Source: Pseudoxanthomonas composti
GTDB lineage: Bacteria; Pseudomonadota; Gammaproteobacteria; Xanthomonadales; Xanthomonadaceae
NCBI RefSeq assembly: GCF_004122095.1
Contig: NZ_SAWZ01000008.1
Span: 124,001 to 188,000 of the forward strand
Direction: 5' to 3'
Length of the DNA stretch: 64,000 nucleotides
Shown: one piece after another, positions 44,744-53,768 of the stretch
Numbering within the stretch: position 1 is the first letter of the stretch
Layout of the letters: the number at the start of each line of letters is the position of its first letter
Made by a program: the position numbers and the translations under genes
The notes under the pieces: generated by a model
What the model was told of the DNA's origin: nothing
Databases searched by the model: none
Seen by the model: the letters and a program-made list of their open reading frames with translations, nothing else

Positions 44744-45666
44744 TTCGGTTCGAACTCCTTGGGGGCATCGCGGCCGAGCAGGTAGCGCGCGGGATTGCTG
44801 TCGAGGCGGTCGCTGACGCGGCGCAGGTCGCGGATCAGGCCACGTAGCTCGTTGAGCGTGGGACCCAGCTGGGCCAGGCCCTCGTTGGCGAAGCTGTTGA
44901 TGGCCTGGCGGTTCTCGCCAAGCAGTGCGTCGGCATTGCCGGCGGTCGAATCGATCTTGGCCAGGGCCGAATCCAGCTTGTCCAGTGTGGCCGGCAGCTC
45001 CTTGACCACGTTCTCGTCGAAGCGCTTGAGCGTGCCGTCGGCGGTGGTCAGGGTCTTGTTGAGGCTGTTGGCGGCATCGCGCGCGGAGACCAGCAGGGCT
45101 TGCACGCCAGCTTCGCGGTCGGAGATGTCGCCGCTGATCTTCTGCAGGTTCTTCAGGGTGGCGTTGATCGAGGCCACGTTGTCGTCGCTCAGCACCTGGT
45201 CCAGGCGCTCGACGATGCGGTTGGCGGTGTCGGTGATGTTCTGCAGCGCCGAGGGCGCGGTCTGGATCACCGGCGCATCGCGGGTATCGGCCTTGGTCAG
45301 CATCTGCGACTGCGGCGAGCCGCCGCTGAGCTGGATGATGGACGGGCCGGTCAGGCTGGTGATGGCCAGCTTGGCGCGGGTGTCGGTCTTGACCGGAGTG
45401 TTGGAATCCAGGCGGATGCGGGCGATGACCTGGCTGGGATCTTCCGGCGCCAGCGACAGCTTGGTGATCGAGCCTACCGCGATGCCGTTGTACTGCACCG
45501 GGCTGCCGATGCTCAGGCCGGTGACCGCCTCATGGAACACCACTTGGTATTCCTGCCAGCTGCGCTCGGAGGAGTATTTGGCGGCCCACAGGCCGAACAG
45601 CAGCAGGCCGATCGACACCACCAGGGTGAAGGCGCCGATCAGCACGTAGTTGGCTCGGGTTTCCAC
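44740..45666 (-). CDS. mlaD: MCE family (MlaD-like) membrane-anchored lipid-transport protein
   Basis: The 308-residue protein has one N-terminal membrane helix (YVLIGAFTLVVSIGLLLFGLW) and a single MCE domain at about 40-120 (GLSIGSPVQYNGIAVGSITKL, LTGPSIIQLSGG). A long helical, coil-rich region follows to about 300. MCE proteins form hexameric rings that carry phospholipids across the periplasm. It is longer than E. coli MlaD (about 183 residues), and the extra helices may form a tube toward the outer membrane as in PqiB-like proteins. It is in operon with the ATPase, permease and lipoprotein. Confidence 0.9.
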   Translation of the reverse strand: METRANYVLIGAFTLVVSIGLLLFGLWAAKYSSERSWQEYQVVFHEAVTGLSIGSPVQYNGIAVGSITKLSLAPEDPSQVIARIRLDSNTPVKTDTRAKLAITSLTGPSIIQLSGGSPQSQMLTKADTRDAPVIQTAPSALQNITDTANRIVERLDQVLSDDNVASINATLKNLQKISGDISDREAGVQALLVSARDAANSLNKTLTTADGTLKRFDENVVKELPATLDKLDSALAKIDSTAGNADALLGENRQAINSFANEGLAQLGPTLNELRGLIRDLRRVSDRLDSNPARYLLGRDAPKEFEPK

Positions 45667-45668
45667 GC

Positions 45669-46484
45669 TCAGTGCTCTCCGTCGTTGCGCTCATGCCGCG
45701 CGGCACGGGCGCGCGGGCCATGGAAGTATTCCTGGATCCAGGGGTGCTCGTTGCGTTCGATCGCCGCCAGGGTATCCACCGCGATCACCTGCTTGTCGGC
45801 CAGCACGGCCACCCGGTCGCAGATAGCGTACAGGGTGTCCAGATCGTGGGTGATGATGAAGACCGTCAGGCCCAGTGCTTCCTGCAGGGTCTTGATCAGG
45901 CGGTCGAAGGCGGCCGCGCCGATCGGGTCCAGGCCGGCGGTGGGCTCGTCCAGGAACAGCAGCGGCGGGTCCAGCGCCAGGGCGCGCGCCAGGCCGGCGC
46001 GCTTGCGCATGCCGCCGGACAGCTGCGAGGGCAGCTTGCTGATGGCATCGGCCGGCAGGCCGGCCAGCTTGACCTTCAGCAGCGCCAGCTCGTAGTGCCA
46101 GGTCTCGGGCAGTTCGCCGTGGTGCTCCTTCAGCGGCACCTGCACGTTCTCGCCCACGCTCAGCGAGGAGAACAGCGCGCCATCCTGGAACAGCACGCCG
46201 GTGTTGCGCTGGATGTACTTGCGATCGGCATTCGACCCCGAGCGCGCGTCCATGCCCAGCACCTCGATCTCGCCTTCCTGCGGCTGCTGCAGGCCCAGGA
46301 TGGTGCGCATCAGCACCGACTTGCCGGTGCCCGAGCCGCCCACGATGCCGATGATCTCGCCGCGCCGCACGTCCAGGTCCAGGTTGTCGTGCACGGTCTG
46401 TTCGCCGAAACGATTGACCAGCCCGCGGACGCGGATCACCGGTGCGTCTTCCTGGGGCGCCACGGTGTCCACAGGCGCGCTCAC
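45669..46484 (-). CDS. mlaF: MlaF-like ABC transporter ATPase
   Basis: The 271-residue ATPase has Walker A GGSGTGKS (49-56), signature LSGGMRKRAGLARALALDPP, Walker B LLFLDEPTAGLDPIG and switch His in IITHDLDTLY. It is the MlaF/Ttg2A type that powers MCE lipid transport. I choose GTG at 46484, which overlaps the MlaE stop (GTGA) and has AGGTGGG upstream, instead of the frame start at 46505. Confidence 0.93.
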   Translation of the reverse strand: MSAPVDTVAPQEDAPVIRVRGLVNRFGEQTVHDNLDLDVRRGEIIGIVGGSGTGKSVLMRTILGLQQPQEGEIEVLGMDARSGSNADRKYIQRNTGVLFQDGALFSSLSVGENVQVPLKEHHGELPETWHYELALLKVKLAGLPADAISKLPSQLSGGMRKRAGLARALALDPPLLFLDEPTAGLDPIGAAAFDRLIKTLQEALGLTVFIITHDLDTLYAICDRVAVLADKQVIAVDTLAAIERNEHPWIQEYFHGPRARAARHERNDGEH

Positions 46485-47596
46485 CAGCCCACCTGCATGA
46501 ACCACAGCGCTGCCATTGCATCAAGGATGATCACCAGGGCGATGGTCTGGACCACGCTGGAGGTGGTGCGCTCGCCCACCGACTGCGCCGTGCCTTCCAC
46601 CCGCAAGCCCTGCAGGCAGCCGATCAGGCCGATCACCATGGCGAACACCGGCGCCTTGGACAGGCCGACGAACAGGTGGCGCAGCTCGAAGGTGTCCTGC
46701 ATGCGTGCCAGGTACATCTGCGGCGGGATATCCAGGTCGAAGGCGCCCACGGTCACGCCGCCAGCCAGGCCGGCCATCATCGCGATGAAGGTCAGCAGCG
46801 GCAGCATCACCAGCAGGGCCAGCAGGCGCGGAATGACCAGCAGGTCGATCGGGTCCAGCCCCAGCGTGCGGATCGCATCGACCTCCTCGCGGCTCTTCAT
46901 CGCGCCGATCTGCGCGGTGAAGGCGCTGGCGGTGCGGCCGGCCAGCACGATGGCGGTCAGCAGCACGGCGAACTCGCGCAGGAAGGCGATGGACACCAGC
47001 TCGACCACGAAGATCTCCGCACCGAAGTCGCGCAGGATGGTCGAACCCAGGAAAGCGATCACCGCGCCCACCAGATAGGACAGCAAGGCCACCAGCGGCA
47101 TCGCATCCAGGCCGACCTGCTCCATGTGATGGACCATGGAGGTCACGCGCAGACGCCGCGGCTCATGCACCACGCGCAGCAGCTTGACCAGGTTCTCGCC
47201 GGTGAAATGCAGCAGCGCCATGATCTCGCGGCCGACGTCCTCCACCCGCTCGCCCAGGCGGGCCAGGGCGGCGAGGAATCCGTAATCGCGCTTGCCCTTG
47301 GGGCGGTCGTCGGCGACATCCTCGATGGTGGACACCAACGCCCGGTGATCCTCGCGGAAGTTCAGGTTTTCCAGGGGGATGTCGTGGCGCGTTGCATAGC
47401 GCAGCAGCTGCAGCACACCGGCCGAATCCAGCCGCGCGATGGCGCTGGCGTCGATGCTGTCGGCATCCTCGGGCAGCTGCTTGAGCTGGCCGGCCACCTC
47501 CAACGCCGTGGCCAGCGTCCAATGGCCCGTGAGCCGAACCTTGCGCGGGTCGGAGGGGCTGATCTGGAAGCTGGGGGGCGAGGGGACAGTCGTCAT
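46481..47596 (-). CDS. mlaE: MlaE-like permease with N-terminal STAS domain
   Basis: This 371-residue protein is longer than E. coli MlaE (about 260). Residues 1-110 form a STAS-like domain (VRLTGHWTLATALEVAGQL, IDASAIARLDSAGVLQLLRY), a role played by separate MlaB in the canonical system. The permease part follows from about 150: VALLSYLVGAVIAFLG, LLTAIVLAGRTASAFTAQIGAM and EEVDAIRTLGLDPIDLLVIPR are MlaE landmarks. A fused STAS would explain why no mlaB is present in the operon. It overlaps the upstream transporter gene by ATGA. Confidence 0.92.
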   Translation of the reverse strand: MTTVPSPPSFQISPSDPRKVRLTGHWTLATALEVAGQLKQLPEDADSIDASAIARLDSAGVLQLLRYATRHDIPLENLNFREDHRALVSTIEDVADDRPKGKRDYGFLAALARLGERVEDVGREIMALLHFTGENLVKLLRVVHEPRRLRVTSMVHHMEQVGLDAMPLVALLSYLVGAVIAFLGSTILRDFGAEIFVVELVSIAFLREFAVLLTAIVLAGRTASAFTAQIGAMKSREEVDAIRTLGLDPIDLLVIPRLLALLVMLPLLTFIAMMAGLAGGVTVGAFDLDIPPQMYLARMQDTFELRHLFVGLSKAPVFAMVIGLIGCLQGLRVEGTAQSVGERTTSSVVQTIALVIILDAMAALWFMQVGW

Positions 47597-48501
47597 GGGC
47601 TGCTCCCGGCGAGCATACAGGCTATGCCTGCAAAGGTCAGTGCTACGCCGGCCACGGTGCGCCGGCTCAGGGGCTCGCCCAGCCACAGCGCGCCCATCAG
47701 CACCAGGAACACCGAGGCGGTTTCGTTGAGGATGGCCGCCACCGAGGCGCTGGTGTACTTGTAGCCACCCAGCCACAGCACCATCGACAAGCCTTGCCCG
47801 GCCAGTGCCGCGGTCACCAGCCGCGGCCAGGGCACGCGCGCCGGGGCGAAGGCGAACCAGCGGCGCAGCGGCGGCAAGGCCGCCATCAGCAGCAGCCCGC
47901 CGACCGCGCCGGACAGGCGCAAGGTGCTCACCCACAGCAGCGGCTGGGTCTCCAGCACGCGCTTGACCATGACCACCGCCCCGGCCATGAGCGCCACGGC
48001 GACCATGCCGATCAGCACCCCGCGCAGCGCATGCGCTGGTCGCGGCGTGGCGCCGTCACCATCGCCGGCGGTGATCAGGCCCACCCCGCCCAGCACCAGC
48101 GCAAAGCCCAGCCATTGCTGCAGGCCAAGACGCTCGCCCAGGAACAGGAAGCCCAGCAGCAGCACGCTCGGGCTGTAGAGATTGCCCACGATGCCCATGC
48201 GCCCGGCGCCGAGTTCGTTGAGCGCGCGGAAGTACAAGGTGTCGGCGATGGCGATGCCGATCACGCCGCTGGCCAGTACCAGCAGCACCTCGCGCACGGG
48301 TAACCGTGGCAAGGGACCGGTGTGCAGCCACAGGGTGAGCGGCAGCAGGGCCAGCAGGAACACCCCGTTCTTGAGCAGGTTCAGTGCCGGCGGCGGCAGG
48401 CTGCGACCGAGCTGGCGCGCCAGCACGATGCCGAAGGCCCAGGTGGCGGCGCTGCCCAGCGCCATGAGTTCCCCGATTCCCACCTGCATGCCGCGCCACA
48501 T
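47593..48501 (-). CDS. DMT-superfamily (EamA) transporter
   Basis: The 302-residue protein has about ten membrane segments in two EamA repeats (LGSAATWAFGIVLARQLG at the start of one, LRGVLIGMVAVALMAGAVVMV at the second). The substrate is not predictable; family members export amino acids and metabolites. It shares an ATGA overlap with mlaE but is probably not part of the lipid pathway. ATGs at 48501, 48489 and 48465 are possible starts. It is divergent from a ThrE-like gene over a short palindromic promoter region. Confidence 0.82.
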   Translation of the reverse strand: MWRGMQVGIGELMALGSAATWAFGIVLARQLGRSLPPPALNLLKNGVFLLALLPLTLWLHTGPLPRLPVREVLLVLASGVIGIAIADTLYFRALNELGAGRMGIVGNLYSPSVLLLGFLFLGERLGLQQWLGFALVLGGVGLITAGDGDGATPRPAHALRGVLIGMVAVALMAGAVVMVKRVLETQPLLWVSTLRLSGAVGGLLLMAALPPLRRWFAFAPARVPWPRLVTAALAGQGLSMVLWLGGYKYTSASVAAILNETASVFLVLMGALWLGEPLSRRTVAGVALTFAGIACMLAGSSP

Positions 48502-48518
48502 CGTCGCCTGCGAAAGGC

Positions 48519-48557
48519 GCGCAGTGTAGGGGATGGTCCTGCGCGCCTACACTGTGC
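48519..48557. promoter_or_regulatory. Palindrome between divergent transporter genes
   Basis: GCGCAGTGTAGG (48519-48530) and CCTACACTGTGC (48546-48557) form 12-bp arms with one mismatch and a 15-bp spacer, filling the 58-bp gap between the two divergent starts. It could be an operator for a shared regulator or a bidirectional leader hairpin. No regulator gene is adjacent. Confidence 0.4.
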
Positions 48558-48559
48558 CG

Positions 48560-49804
48560 ATGCTGCCTTCCACCGTTCAGGCCACCTATGCACAGCGCAT
48601 CGCCTTCGTGTGCGAGATCGCCGCGCGCCTGCATCGCTATGGCACCACGGCCCAGCGCCTGGAGGCGGCCATCCTGGCCTTGTCCAGCCAGCTCGGCCTG
48701 GACTGCGAGCCCTGGTCCAATCCCACCGGGCTGATCCTCAGCTTCAACGACCCGGCCAAGCCCCTCGGCGCCAGCGACACCACGCGGGTGATCCGGCTGG
48801 CCCCGGGGGAAACCGACCTGTACAAGCTCAGCGAGGCCGACCGCATCGCCGAGCAGGTGGCCGCCGGCCAGATGAGCATCGCCCAGGGGCATACCTCGCT
48901 GCGCGCGCTGGACCGGTTGGATTCGCGGCGCTCGCACGTAATTCGGGTGCTGGCCTATGGCCTGGCCGCGGCCAGCGTGGCCGGGCTGTGGCGCCTGCCC
49001 TGGCTGGACATCGGCACCGCAGGCGTCATCGGGTTGCTGATCGGCATGCTGACCCAGCGCAGCGAGGGGCGGCCGAACCTGCGCGAGGCGGGCGATGCCA
49101 TCGCCGCCATGGTGGCCGGCCTGGTGGCCATCGGCGTGGCCAGCCTGGTCGGCCCGCTCAATCTCAATACGGTGATCATCTCCTCGCTGGTGGTGCTGCT
49201 GCCTGGCATGACGCTGACCAACGCCATCAACGAGCTGACCAACCAGCAGTGGGTCTCGGGCACGGCACGCTTCGCCGGTGCGATCGCCACGGTGATCAAG
49301 CTGACCGTGGGCAGCATGATCGCGGTGACGCTGGCGGACCTGGTCGGCATCGAGCCGGCCATCCGCGCCGCGCGGCCGCAGTCGGAATGGGTCGAGTGGA
49401 TCGCCATCCTCTGCGCGGCCTATGCCTTCGCCGTGCTGTTCAAGGCCGGCCGTCGCGATTATCCCTGGGTCATGGCCGCCGCCGCGGCGGGCTATCTGAT
49501 CTCGCGGTTCGGCGGGCTGGCCTGGGGCGCGCCGGTGGGGCTGTTCCTGTCGGCATTGACCATGACCGCCTGCGGCAATTTGTTTGCGCGGGTGGCCAAT
49601 CGGCCCGGGGCGATCATCCGCGTGCCGGGCATCATCATGCTGGTGCCCGGCAGCGCCAGCCTGCGTGGGCTGATGAATCTGGTCCAGGGCGCCGGCGGGG
49701 CGGCTGATGAGTCTGCAGGGCTGGTGGTGATGAAGATCCTGATGGCGCTGATCGCAGGACTGATGTTCGGCAATCTGGTCGTGGCCTCGCGCAAGAATCT
49801 CTGA
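48560..49804 (+). CDS. ThrE-like threonine/serine exporter
   Basis: The 414-residue protein combines the soluble ThrE domain (FVCEIAARLHRYGTTAQRLE, GLILSFNDP) with about ten membrane helices (VLPGMTLTNAINELT-like segment LLPGMTLTNAINELTNQQWV, VPGIIMLVPGSASLRGLMNL). ThrE of Corynebacterium exports L-threonine and L-serine with the proton gradient. In many bacteria the family is split into two genes; here it is one. The ATG at 48560 is chosen over GTG/ATG options upstream since the protein aligns from MLPSTVQATYAQRIA. Confidence 0.85.
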   Translation: MLPSTVQATYAQRIAFVCEIAARLHRYGTTAQRLEAAILALSSQLGLDCEPWSNPTGLILSFNDPAKPLGASDTTRVIRLAPGETDLYKLSEADRIAEQVAAGQMSIAQGHTSLRALDRLDSRRSHVIRVLAYGLAAASVAGLWRLPWLDIGTAGVIGLLIGMLTQRSEGRPNLREAGDAIAAMVAGLVAIGVASLVGPLNLNTVIISSLVVLLPGMTLTNAINELTNQQWVSGTARFAGAIATVIKLTVGSMIAVTLADLVGIEPAIRAARPQSEWVEWIAILCAAYAFAVLFKAGRRDYPWVMAAAAAGYLISRFGGLAWGAPVGLFLSALTMTACGNLFARVANRPGAIIRVPGIIMLVPGSASLRGLMNLVQGAGGAADESAGLVVMKILMALIAGLMFGNLVVASRKNL

Positions 49805-49842
49805 CCCTGCCGCCTGCAAATCGCGAGAGTATCCAAGCAAAG

Positions 49843-49872
49843 AAAAACGCCGGCGATGCCGGCGTTGTTTTT
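49843..49872. terminator. Bidirectional terminator
   Basis: AACGCCGGC (49846-49854), loop GAT, GCCGGCGTT (49858-49866), with GTTTTT on the plus side and AAAAA before the stem (T5 on the minus strand). It serves both the ThrE-like gene and the convergent H-NS family gene. Confidence 0.88.
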
Positions 49873-49900
49873 GGTAAATACTGGCGAGCGATCGCGCGGT

Positions 49901-50281
49901 TTACTTCTTCTTGATCAGGAAATCTTCCGGCTGCTTGCCCGAGGCCACGTGGGCGGCCAGCCAGCGCGGCTGCTTGCCGCGACCGGTCCAGGTTTCCTTG
50001 GGATTGGACGGGTTGCGGTACTTCGGGGCGACCTTACCCAGCTTGCGACCGGCCATCGGCGACTTCTTCGCGGCCGCCTTGCGGCCACGCGGGGCCTTGG
50101 GGGCTTCGCCGGCGCCGAACAGCTCATCGATCGAATAACCTTCGGACTTGGCGTACTTGACGATCTTGCTGCGCACCTTGGCGATCGGCGCGCGGGTGGT
50201 CAGCTTGGTCTGCTGCTGCTGGGCCTTGGCGATCAGGCTTGCCAGCGCTTTGGCCGAAAGGCCGCTCAAATCAATCGACAT
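49901..50281 (-). CDS. H-NS histone-like DNA-binding protein
   Basis: The 126-residue protein belongs to the H-NS family. The N-terminal helical region (SGLSAKALASLIAKAQQQQTK) should mediate oligomerisation, and the C terminus has the H-NS DNA-binding pattern (PKYRNPSNPKETWTGRGKQP, RWLAAHVASGKQPEDF). A Lys/Ala/Arg-rich linker (RGRKAAAKKSPMAGRK) lies between. It may silence horizontally acquired, lower-GC DNA such as the LPS region; Xanthomonas Xrv proteins of this family also affect virulence genes. The ATG at 50281 has GGAG 9 bp upstream. Confidence 0.9.
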   Translation of the reverse strand: MSIDLSGLSAKALASLIAKAQQQQTKLTTRAPIAKVRSKIVKYAKSEGYSIDELFGAGEAPKAPRGRKAAAKKSPMAGRKLGKVAPKYRNPSNPKETWTGRGKQPRWLAAHVASGKQPEDFLIKKK

Positions 50282-50360
50282 CGAATGCTCCGGTGAAAGG
50301 GATGGGAAAACACCGCCCATCCGTGGCCGAGCGGCGGATGTTAGTGCATTTAACTGGATA

Positions 50361-50387
50361 AGAAAAACCCCGCCGTAATGGCGGGGT
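50361..50387 (-). terminator. Terminator of proS
   Basis: On the minus strand ACCCCGCC-attac-GGCGGGGT (50387-50367) is followed by TTTTTCT. It lies about 55 bp beyond the proS stop and shields the H-NS gene downstream. Confidence 0.85.
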
Positions 50388-50440
50388 GGATTTTGTCCGT
50401 TTCATGTGAAAGCGGGAGGTGAAACTCCGCCGCGCGCCTG

Positions 50441-52138
50441 TCAGCCGGAAAGACGTTCCAGCAGCGCCGCCAGTTCGAGATTCTCCGCTTCGCTGGCCGT
50501 GCGCGCCCGGTATTCGAAGGTGCCGGCGGACAGGCCGCGCTCGGAGACCACCACGCGGTGCGGGATGCCGATCAGTTCGATGTCGGCAAACATCGCGCCC
50601 GGGCGCAGGCCGCGGTCGTCCAGGACCACGTCGTGTCCGGCCTGGCGCAACTGCTGGGCCAGCTGCTCGGCGGCCTGGCTGACGGCAGCGTCCTGTTTCG
50701 GATTGATCATACATACGGCCACCGACCAGGGCGCCATCGGCTGCGGCCAGATAATCCCGTTGCCGTCGTGATTCTGTTCGATCGCCGCGGCCACGATGCG
50801 CGACACGCCGATGCCATAGCAGCCCATGGCCATCACCGCGGCCTTGCCGGTTTCATCCAGCACCGTGGCCTGCATGGCATCGGCATATTTGCGACCCAGC
50901 TGGAAGATATGGCCGACCTCGATCCCGCGCGCCAGCCGAATCTCGCCACCGTCGGCGGCCTTTTCGCCTTCGACCACGTTGCGGATATCGGCAATGGTCT
51001 CCGGCTCGGGCAGATCGCGGCCCCAGTTGACGCCGGCCAGGTGGAAACCCGCCTCGTTGGCACCGACCACGAAATCGGCCATGGCCGCGACATCGCGGTC
51101 GGCGATGACACGAATCGGCTGTTTGGCGCCCAGCGGGCCGAGAAACCCAGGCGTGCTGCCGAGGTGGGCCAGGATGTCCGCCTCGCTGGCCATGCGGTAA
51201 TCGGCCATGCCAGCGACCTTGCCCAGTTTGATCTCGTTGACCTCGTGATCCCCGCGCACCAGCGCCAGCACGAACTGCCCATCGGCGGTGGTGATGGCCA
51301 GGGATTTGACCGTGCGCTGTAGCGCGATGCCCATCAGCGCTGCGACTGCTTCGCAGGTCTTCTGGGTCGGTGTCTCGATCCGGCGCAGTTCTTCGCTGGC
51401 CGCCGCGCGCGGGGCGGGGTCGGCGGCGATGGCGGCCTCGACGTTGGCCGCGTAATCCGAGCCGGTGGAAAAGGCCAGGGCATCCTCGCCGGACTTGGCC
51501 AGCACGTGGAACTCCTGCGAGGCGTCGCCGCCGATGGCGCCCGAATCGGCCAGCACCGCGCGGAACTCCAGCCCCAGGCGGGTGAAGATGCGGGTGTAGG
51601 TCGCGTGCATGTTGCGGTATTCGCGGACCAGGTCCTCATCGCTGAGGTGGAAGGAATAGGCATCCTTCATCAGGAACTCGCGCGCGCGCATCACCCCGAA
51701 GCGCGGGCGGATTTCGTCGCGGAACTTGGTATTGATCTGGTAGAAGTTCACCGGCAGCTGCTTGTAGCTGGACAGCTCGTTGCGCGCGAAGTCGGTGATG
51801 ACCTCCTCGGCGGTGGGCGAGTAGCAGAAGGCCTGTTCCTTGCGGTCGGTCACCTTGAGCAGCTGCGGGCCGAACTTCTCCCAGCGCCCGGTTTCCTCCC
51901 ACAGCTCCCGCGGCTGGATGGTGGGCATCAGCACTTCCACCGCGCCGGCCTGGTTCATCTCCTCGCGCACGATGGCTTCCACCTTGCGCAGCACGCGCAG
52001 CCCCAGCGGCGACCAGGTGTACAGGCCCGAGGCGAGCTTGCGGATCATGCCGGTGCGCAGCATCAGCTTGTGGCTGATCAGCTCGGCATCGGCGGGGGTT
52101 TCCTTGGTGGTGCGGAGGTGGAACTGCGACAGACGCAT
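50441..52138 (-). CDS. proS: Prolyl-tRNA synthetase
   Basis: This class II synthetase of 565 residues charges tRNA-Pro. Class II motif regions are visible ([65 protein letters not shown]). An inserted editing (YbaK-like) domain lies between motifs 2 and 3 ([39 protein letters not shown]), and the C terminus is the anticodon-binding domain. This is the prokaryote-type ProS with editing of Ala-tRNA-Pro. ATG 52138 (MRLSQFHL) is preferred to the TTG at 52144. Confidence 0.97.
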   Translation of the reverse strand: MRLSQFHLRTTKETPADAELISHKLMLRTGMIRKLASGLYTWSPLGLRVLRKVEAIVREEMNQAGAVEVLMPTIQPRELWEETGRWEKFGPQLLKVTDRKEQAFCYSPTAEEVITDFARNELSSYKQLPVNFYQINTKFRDEIRPRFGVMRAREFLMKDAYSFHLSDEDLVREYRNMHATYTRIFTRLGLEFRAVLADSGAIGGDASQEFHVLAKSGEDALAFSTGSDYAANVEAAIAADPAPRAAASEELRRIETPTQKTCEAVAALMGIALQRTVKSLAITTADGQFVLALVRGDHEVNEIKLGKVAGMADYRMASEADILAHLGSTPGFLGPLGAKQPIRVIADRDVAAMADFVVGANEAGFHLAGVNWGRDLPEPETIADIRNVVEGEKAADGGEIRLARGIEVGHIFQLGRKYADAMQATVLDETGKAAVMAMGCYGIGVSRIVAAAIEQNHDGNGIIWPQPMAPWSVAVCMINPKQDAAVSQAAEQLAQQLRQAGHDVVLDDRGLRPGAMFADIELIGIPHRVVVSERGLSAGTFEYRARTASEAENLELAALLERLSG

Positions 52139-52186
52139 CTGCAAAGACCGGGCGGGAAAACCGGTAGTTTGCCACGCGCGCGGGAC

Positions 52187-52462
52187 TTACTCGGCGCGCT
52201 GGCCCTGCACCTGGATGCCGGCCTGGCCCTCGCGCGAGAGCCGCTCATAGGGACGGCCCCGGGGCGGGGTTTCGGTGATATGCAAAATGCCGTCCTCGTC
52301 GCGCCAGCGGTACAGCCCCGGCTGGCGGTCCTCGACCTGGATCCGCCCTTCGCGCGTTGCGTGCGCATCCGGGACCGGCGCGGGAGCGTCCTGCCGGGCC
52401 AGCCACCAGGCCGCGCCGCCGCCCAGGGCCAGCCCGCCGAGGATCGCCCAGGCCAGGCGCAC
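52187..52462 (-). CDS. Small DUF4124 membrane-anchored protein
   Basis: The 91-residue protein has an N-terminal membrane helix or signal (WAILGGLALGGGAAWWLA) and a compact DUF4124-like domain (GLYRWRDEDGILHITETPPRG). The DUF4124 fold is thought to be a small beta-sandwich in the envelope; its function is unknown. It lies 3 bp after the following gene on the same strand, whose product carries the same domain, so the pair may have arisen by duplication. Confidence 0.7.
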   Translation of the reverse strand: MRLAWAILGGLALGGGAAWWLARQDAPAPVPDAHATREGRIQVEDRQPGLYRWRDEDGILHITETPPRGRPYERLSREGQAGIQVQGQRAE

Positions 52463-52465
52463 GAC

Positions 52466-52864
52466 TCAGGACGCGCTGGCGGCGGGCTTGCAGTAGGCCT
52501 TGGCGGCGGCCTCGGCCAGGGCCAGCTGGCCGGCGCGCTCTTCCGCGCTCAGCTCCTTGCCCGGTTTGCCGTCCGCACCCAGCTGGCGCACCGGCGCGCT
52601 GTTGCGCAGCGTGGCCTGGTTGAGCTTGGCCTGCGCGCACTGCGGGCTGTCCGGCTCGGCCTTGGCCGCCTGCGCGGCGCTGCCGCGCGGCTGGGTGTCG
52701 CGCGCATCGATCCGGCTGCCCTGCAGCTCGCGGCCGGCTGGCGGGGTGTCCGAGTAGTGGCTCACGCCGTTGGCGTCCTTCCACTGGTACAGGCTCTGTG
52801 CCGAGGCCAGCGGGGCGGCCAGGGCCAGGATGAGCAGGCAGCTCGGGGTCTGGAAACGGCGCAT
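52466..52864 (-). CDS. DUF4124 domain exported protein
   Basis: The 132-residue protein has a signal peptide (LLILALAAPLASAQS) and an N-terminal DUF4124 domain (SLYQWKDANGVSHYSDTPPA). A Gln/Ala-rich region follows, with cysteines near the end. ATG 52864 with GGAG 6 bp upstream is used; GTG at 52870 is possible. It is cotranscribed with the shorter DUF4124 gene. Function unknown. Confidence 0.78.
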   Translation of the reverse strand: MRRFQTPSCLLILALAAPLASAQSLYQWKDANGVSHYSDTPPAGRELQGSRIDARDTQPRGSAAQAAKAEPDSPQCAQAKLNQATLRNSAPVRQLGADGKPGKELSAEERAGQLALAEAAAKAYCKPAASAS

Positions 52865-52985
52865 GGGCACTCCGAGGTTCGAGGCGGCGTGAAGGAGGCG
52901 ATTGCAGCACCCCGCTGGCGGGCTGGCAAGCGGGCGCGCGCCGCCTGGCCGGGAATGCCGGCGGCCGCTACGCTAAACTCGCGCG

Positions 52986-53768
52986 ATGGAACCGACCCCG
53001 CCGTCACCGCCGCGCTCGCGCACGATCTACCTGCTGCCCAACCTGTTCACCACCGCCGGGCTGTTCGCTGGCTTCTACGCGATCATTTCCGCGGCCAATG
53101 GTGACTTCGTGCACGCCGCAATGGCGGTGTTCGTCGCAGGACTGATGGATGGCGTGGACGGGCGCGTGGCGCGCCTGACCGGGACCAGCAGCGAGTTTGG
53201 GGTGCAGTACGACTCGCTGGCCGATCTGGTCAGCTTCGGCATGGCCCCGGCGCTGGTGATGTACCACTGGTCGCTGGCCTCGCTGCGGCTGGACAGCAGC
53301 GTGATGGGGCGCGTGGGCTGGGCGATGGCCTTCCTCTACCTGGCCTGCGCCGCGCTGCGCCTGGCCCGCTTCAACACCCAGGTCGGGGTGGTCGACAAGC
53401 GCTGGTTCATCGGCCTGGCCAGCCCGGCCGCGGCCGGGCTGATGATGGCCTTCGTGTGGGCCTTCGCCGATGGCGACCTCGGCCCGGGCGGGGAGGAGCT
53501 GCGGTACGTGGCGCTGGCGGTGACCCTGGTCTCGGCGCTGCTGATGGTCAGCCGTATCCGCTTCTGGAGCTTCAAGGGCAGCGGCAAGGGCGGGGCGCGC
53601 TCGGACCGCATCCCGTTCTGGGCGCTGTGGCTGATCCCGCTGGTCATCGCGATCCTGGTCATCGACCTGCCGCGGACCCTGCTGGTGGTCGGCGTGCTGT
53701 ATGCGCTGTCCGGCCCGGTGATGTGGCTGATCAACCGCAACAAGCGGACGCCGGTTGCCCATGAGTGA
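52986..53768 (+). CDS. pssA: CDP-diacylglycerol-serine O-phosphatidyltransferase
   Basis: PssA makes phosphatidylserine, the precursor of phosphatidylethanolamine. The 260-residue membrane protein has the CDP-alcohol phosphotransferase signature MDGVDGRVARLTGTSSEFGV followed by QYDSLADLVSFGMAP, which supplies DGxxAR(x)8Gx3Dx3D. About eight helices are predicted. It is the membrane-bound type 2 enzyme, unlike the peripheral E. coli PssA. It overlaps holD by 8 bp. Confidence 0.95.
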   Translation: MEPTPPSPPRSRTIYLLPNLFTTAGLFAGFYAIISAANGDFVHAAMAVFVAGLMDGVDGRVARLTGTSSEFGVQYDSLADLVSFGMAPALVMYHWSLASLRLDSSVMGRVGWAMAFLYLACAALRLARFNTQVGVVDKRWFIGLASPAAAGLMMAFVWAFADGDLGPGGEELRYVALAVTLVSALLMVSRIRFWSFKGSGKGGARSDRIPFWALWLIPLVIAILVIDLPRTLLVVGVLYALSGPVMWLINRNKRTPVAHE

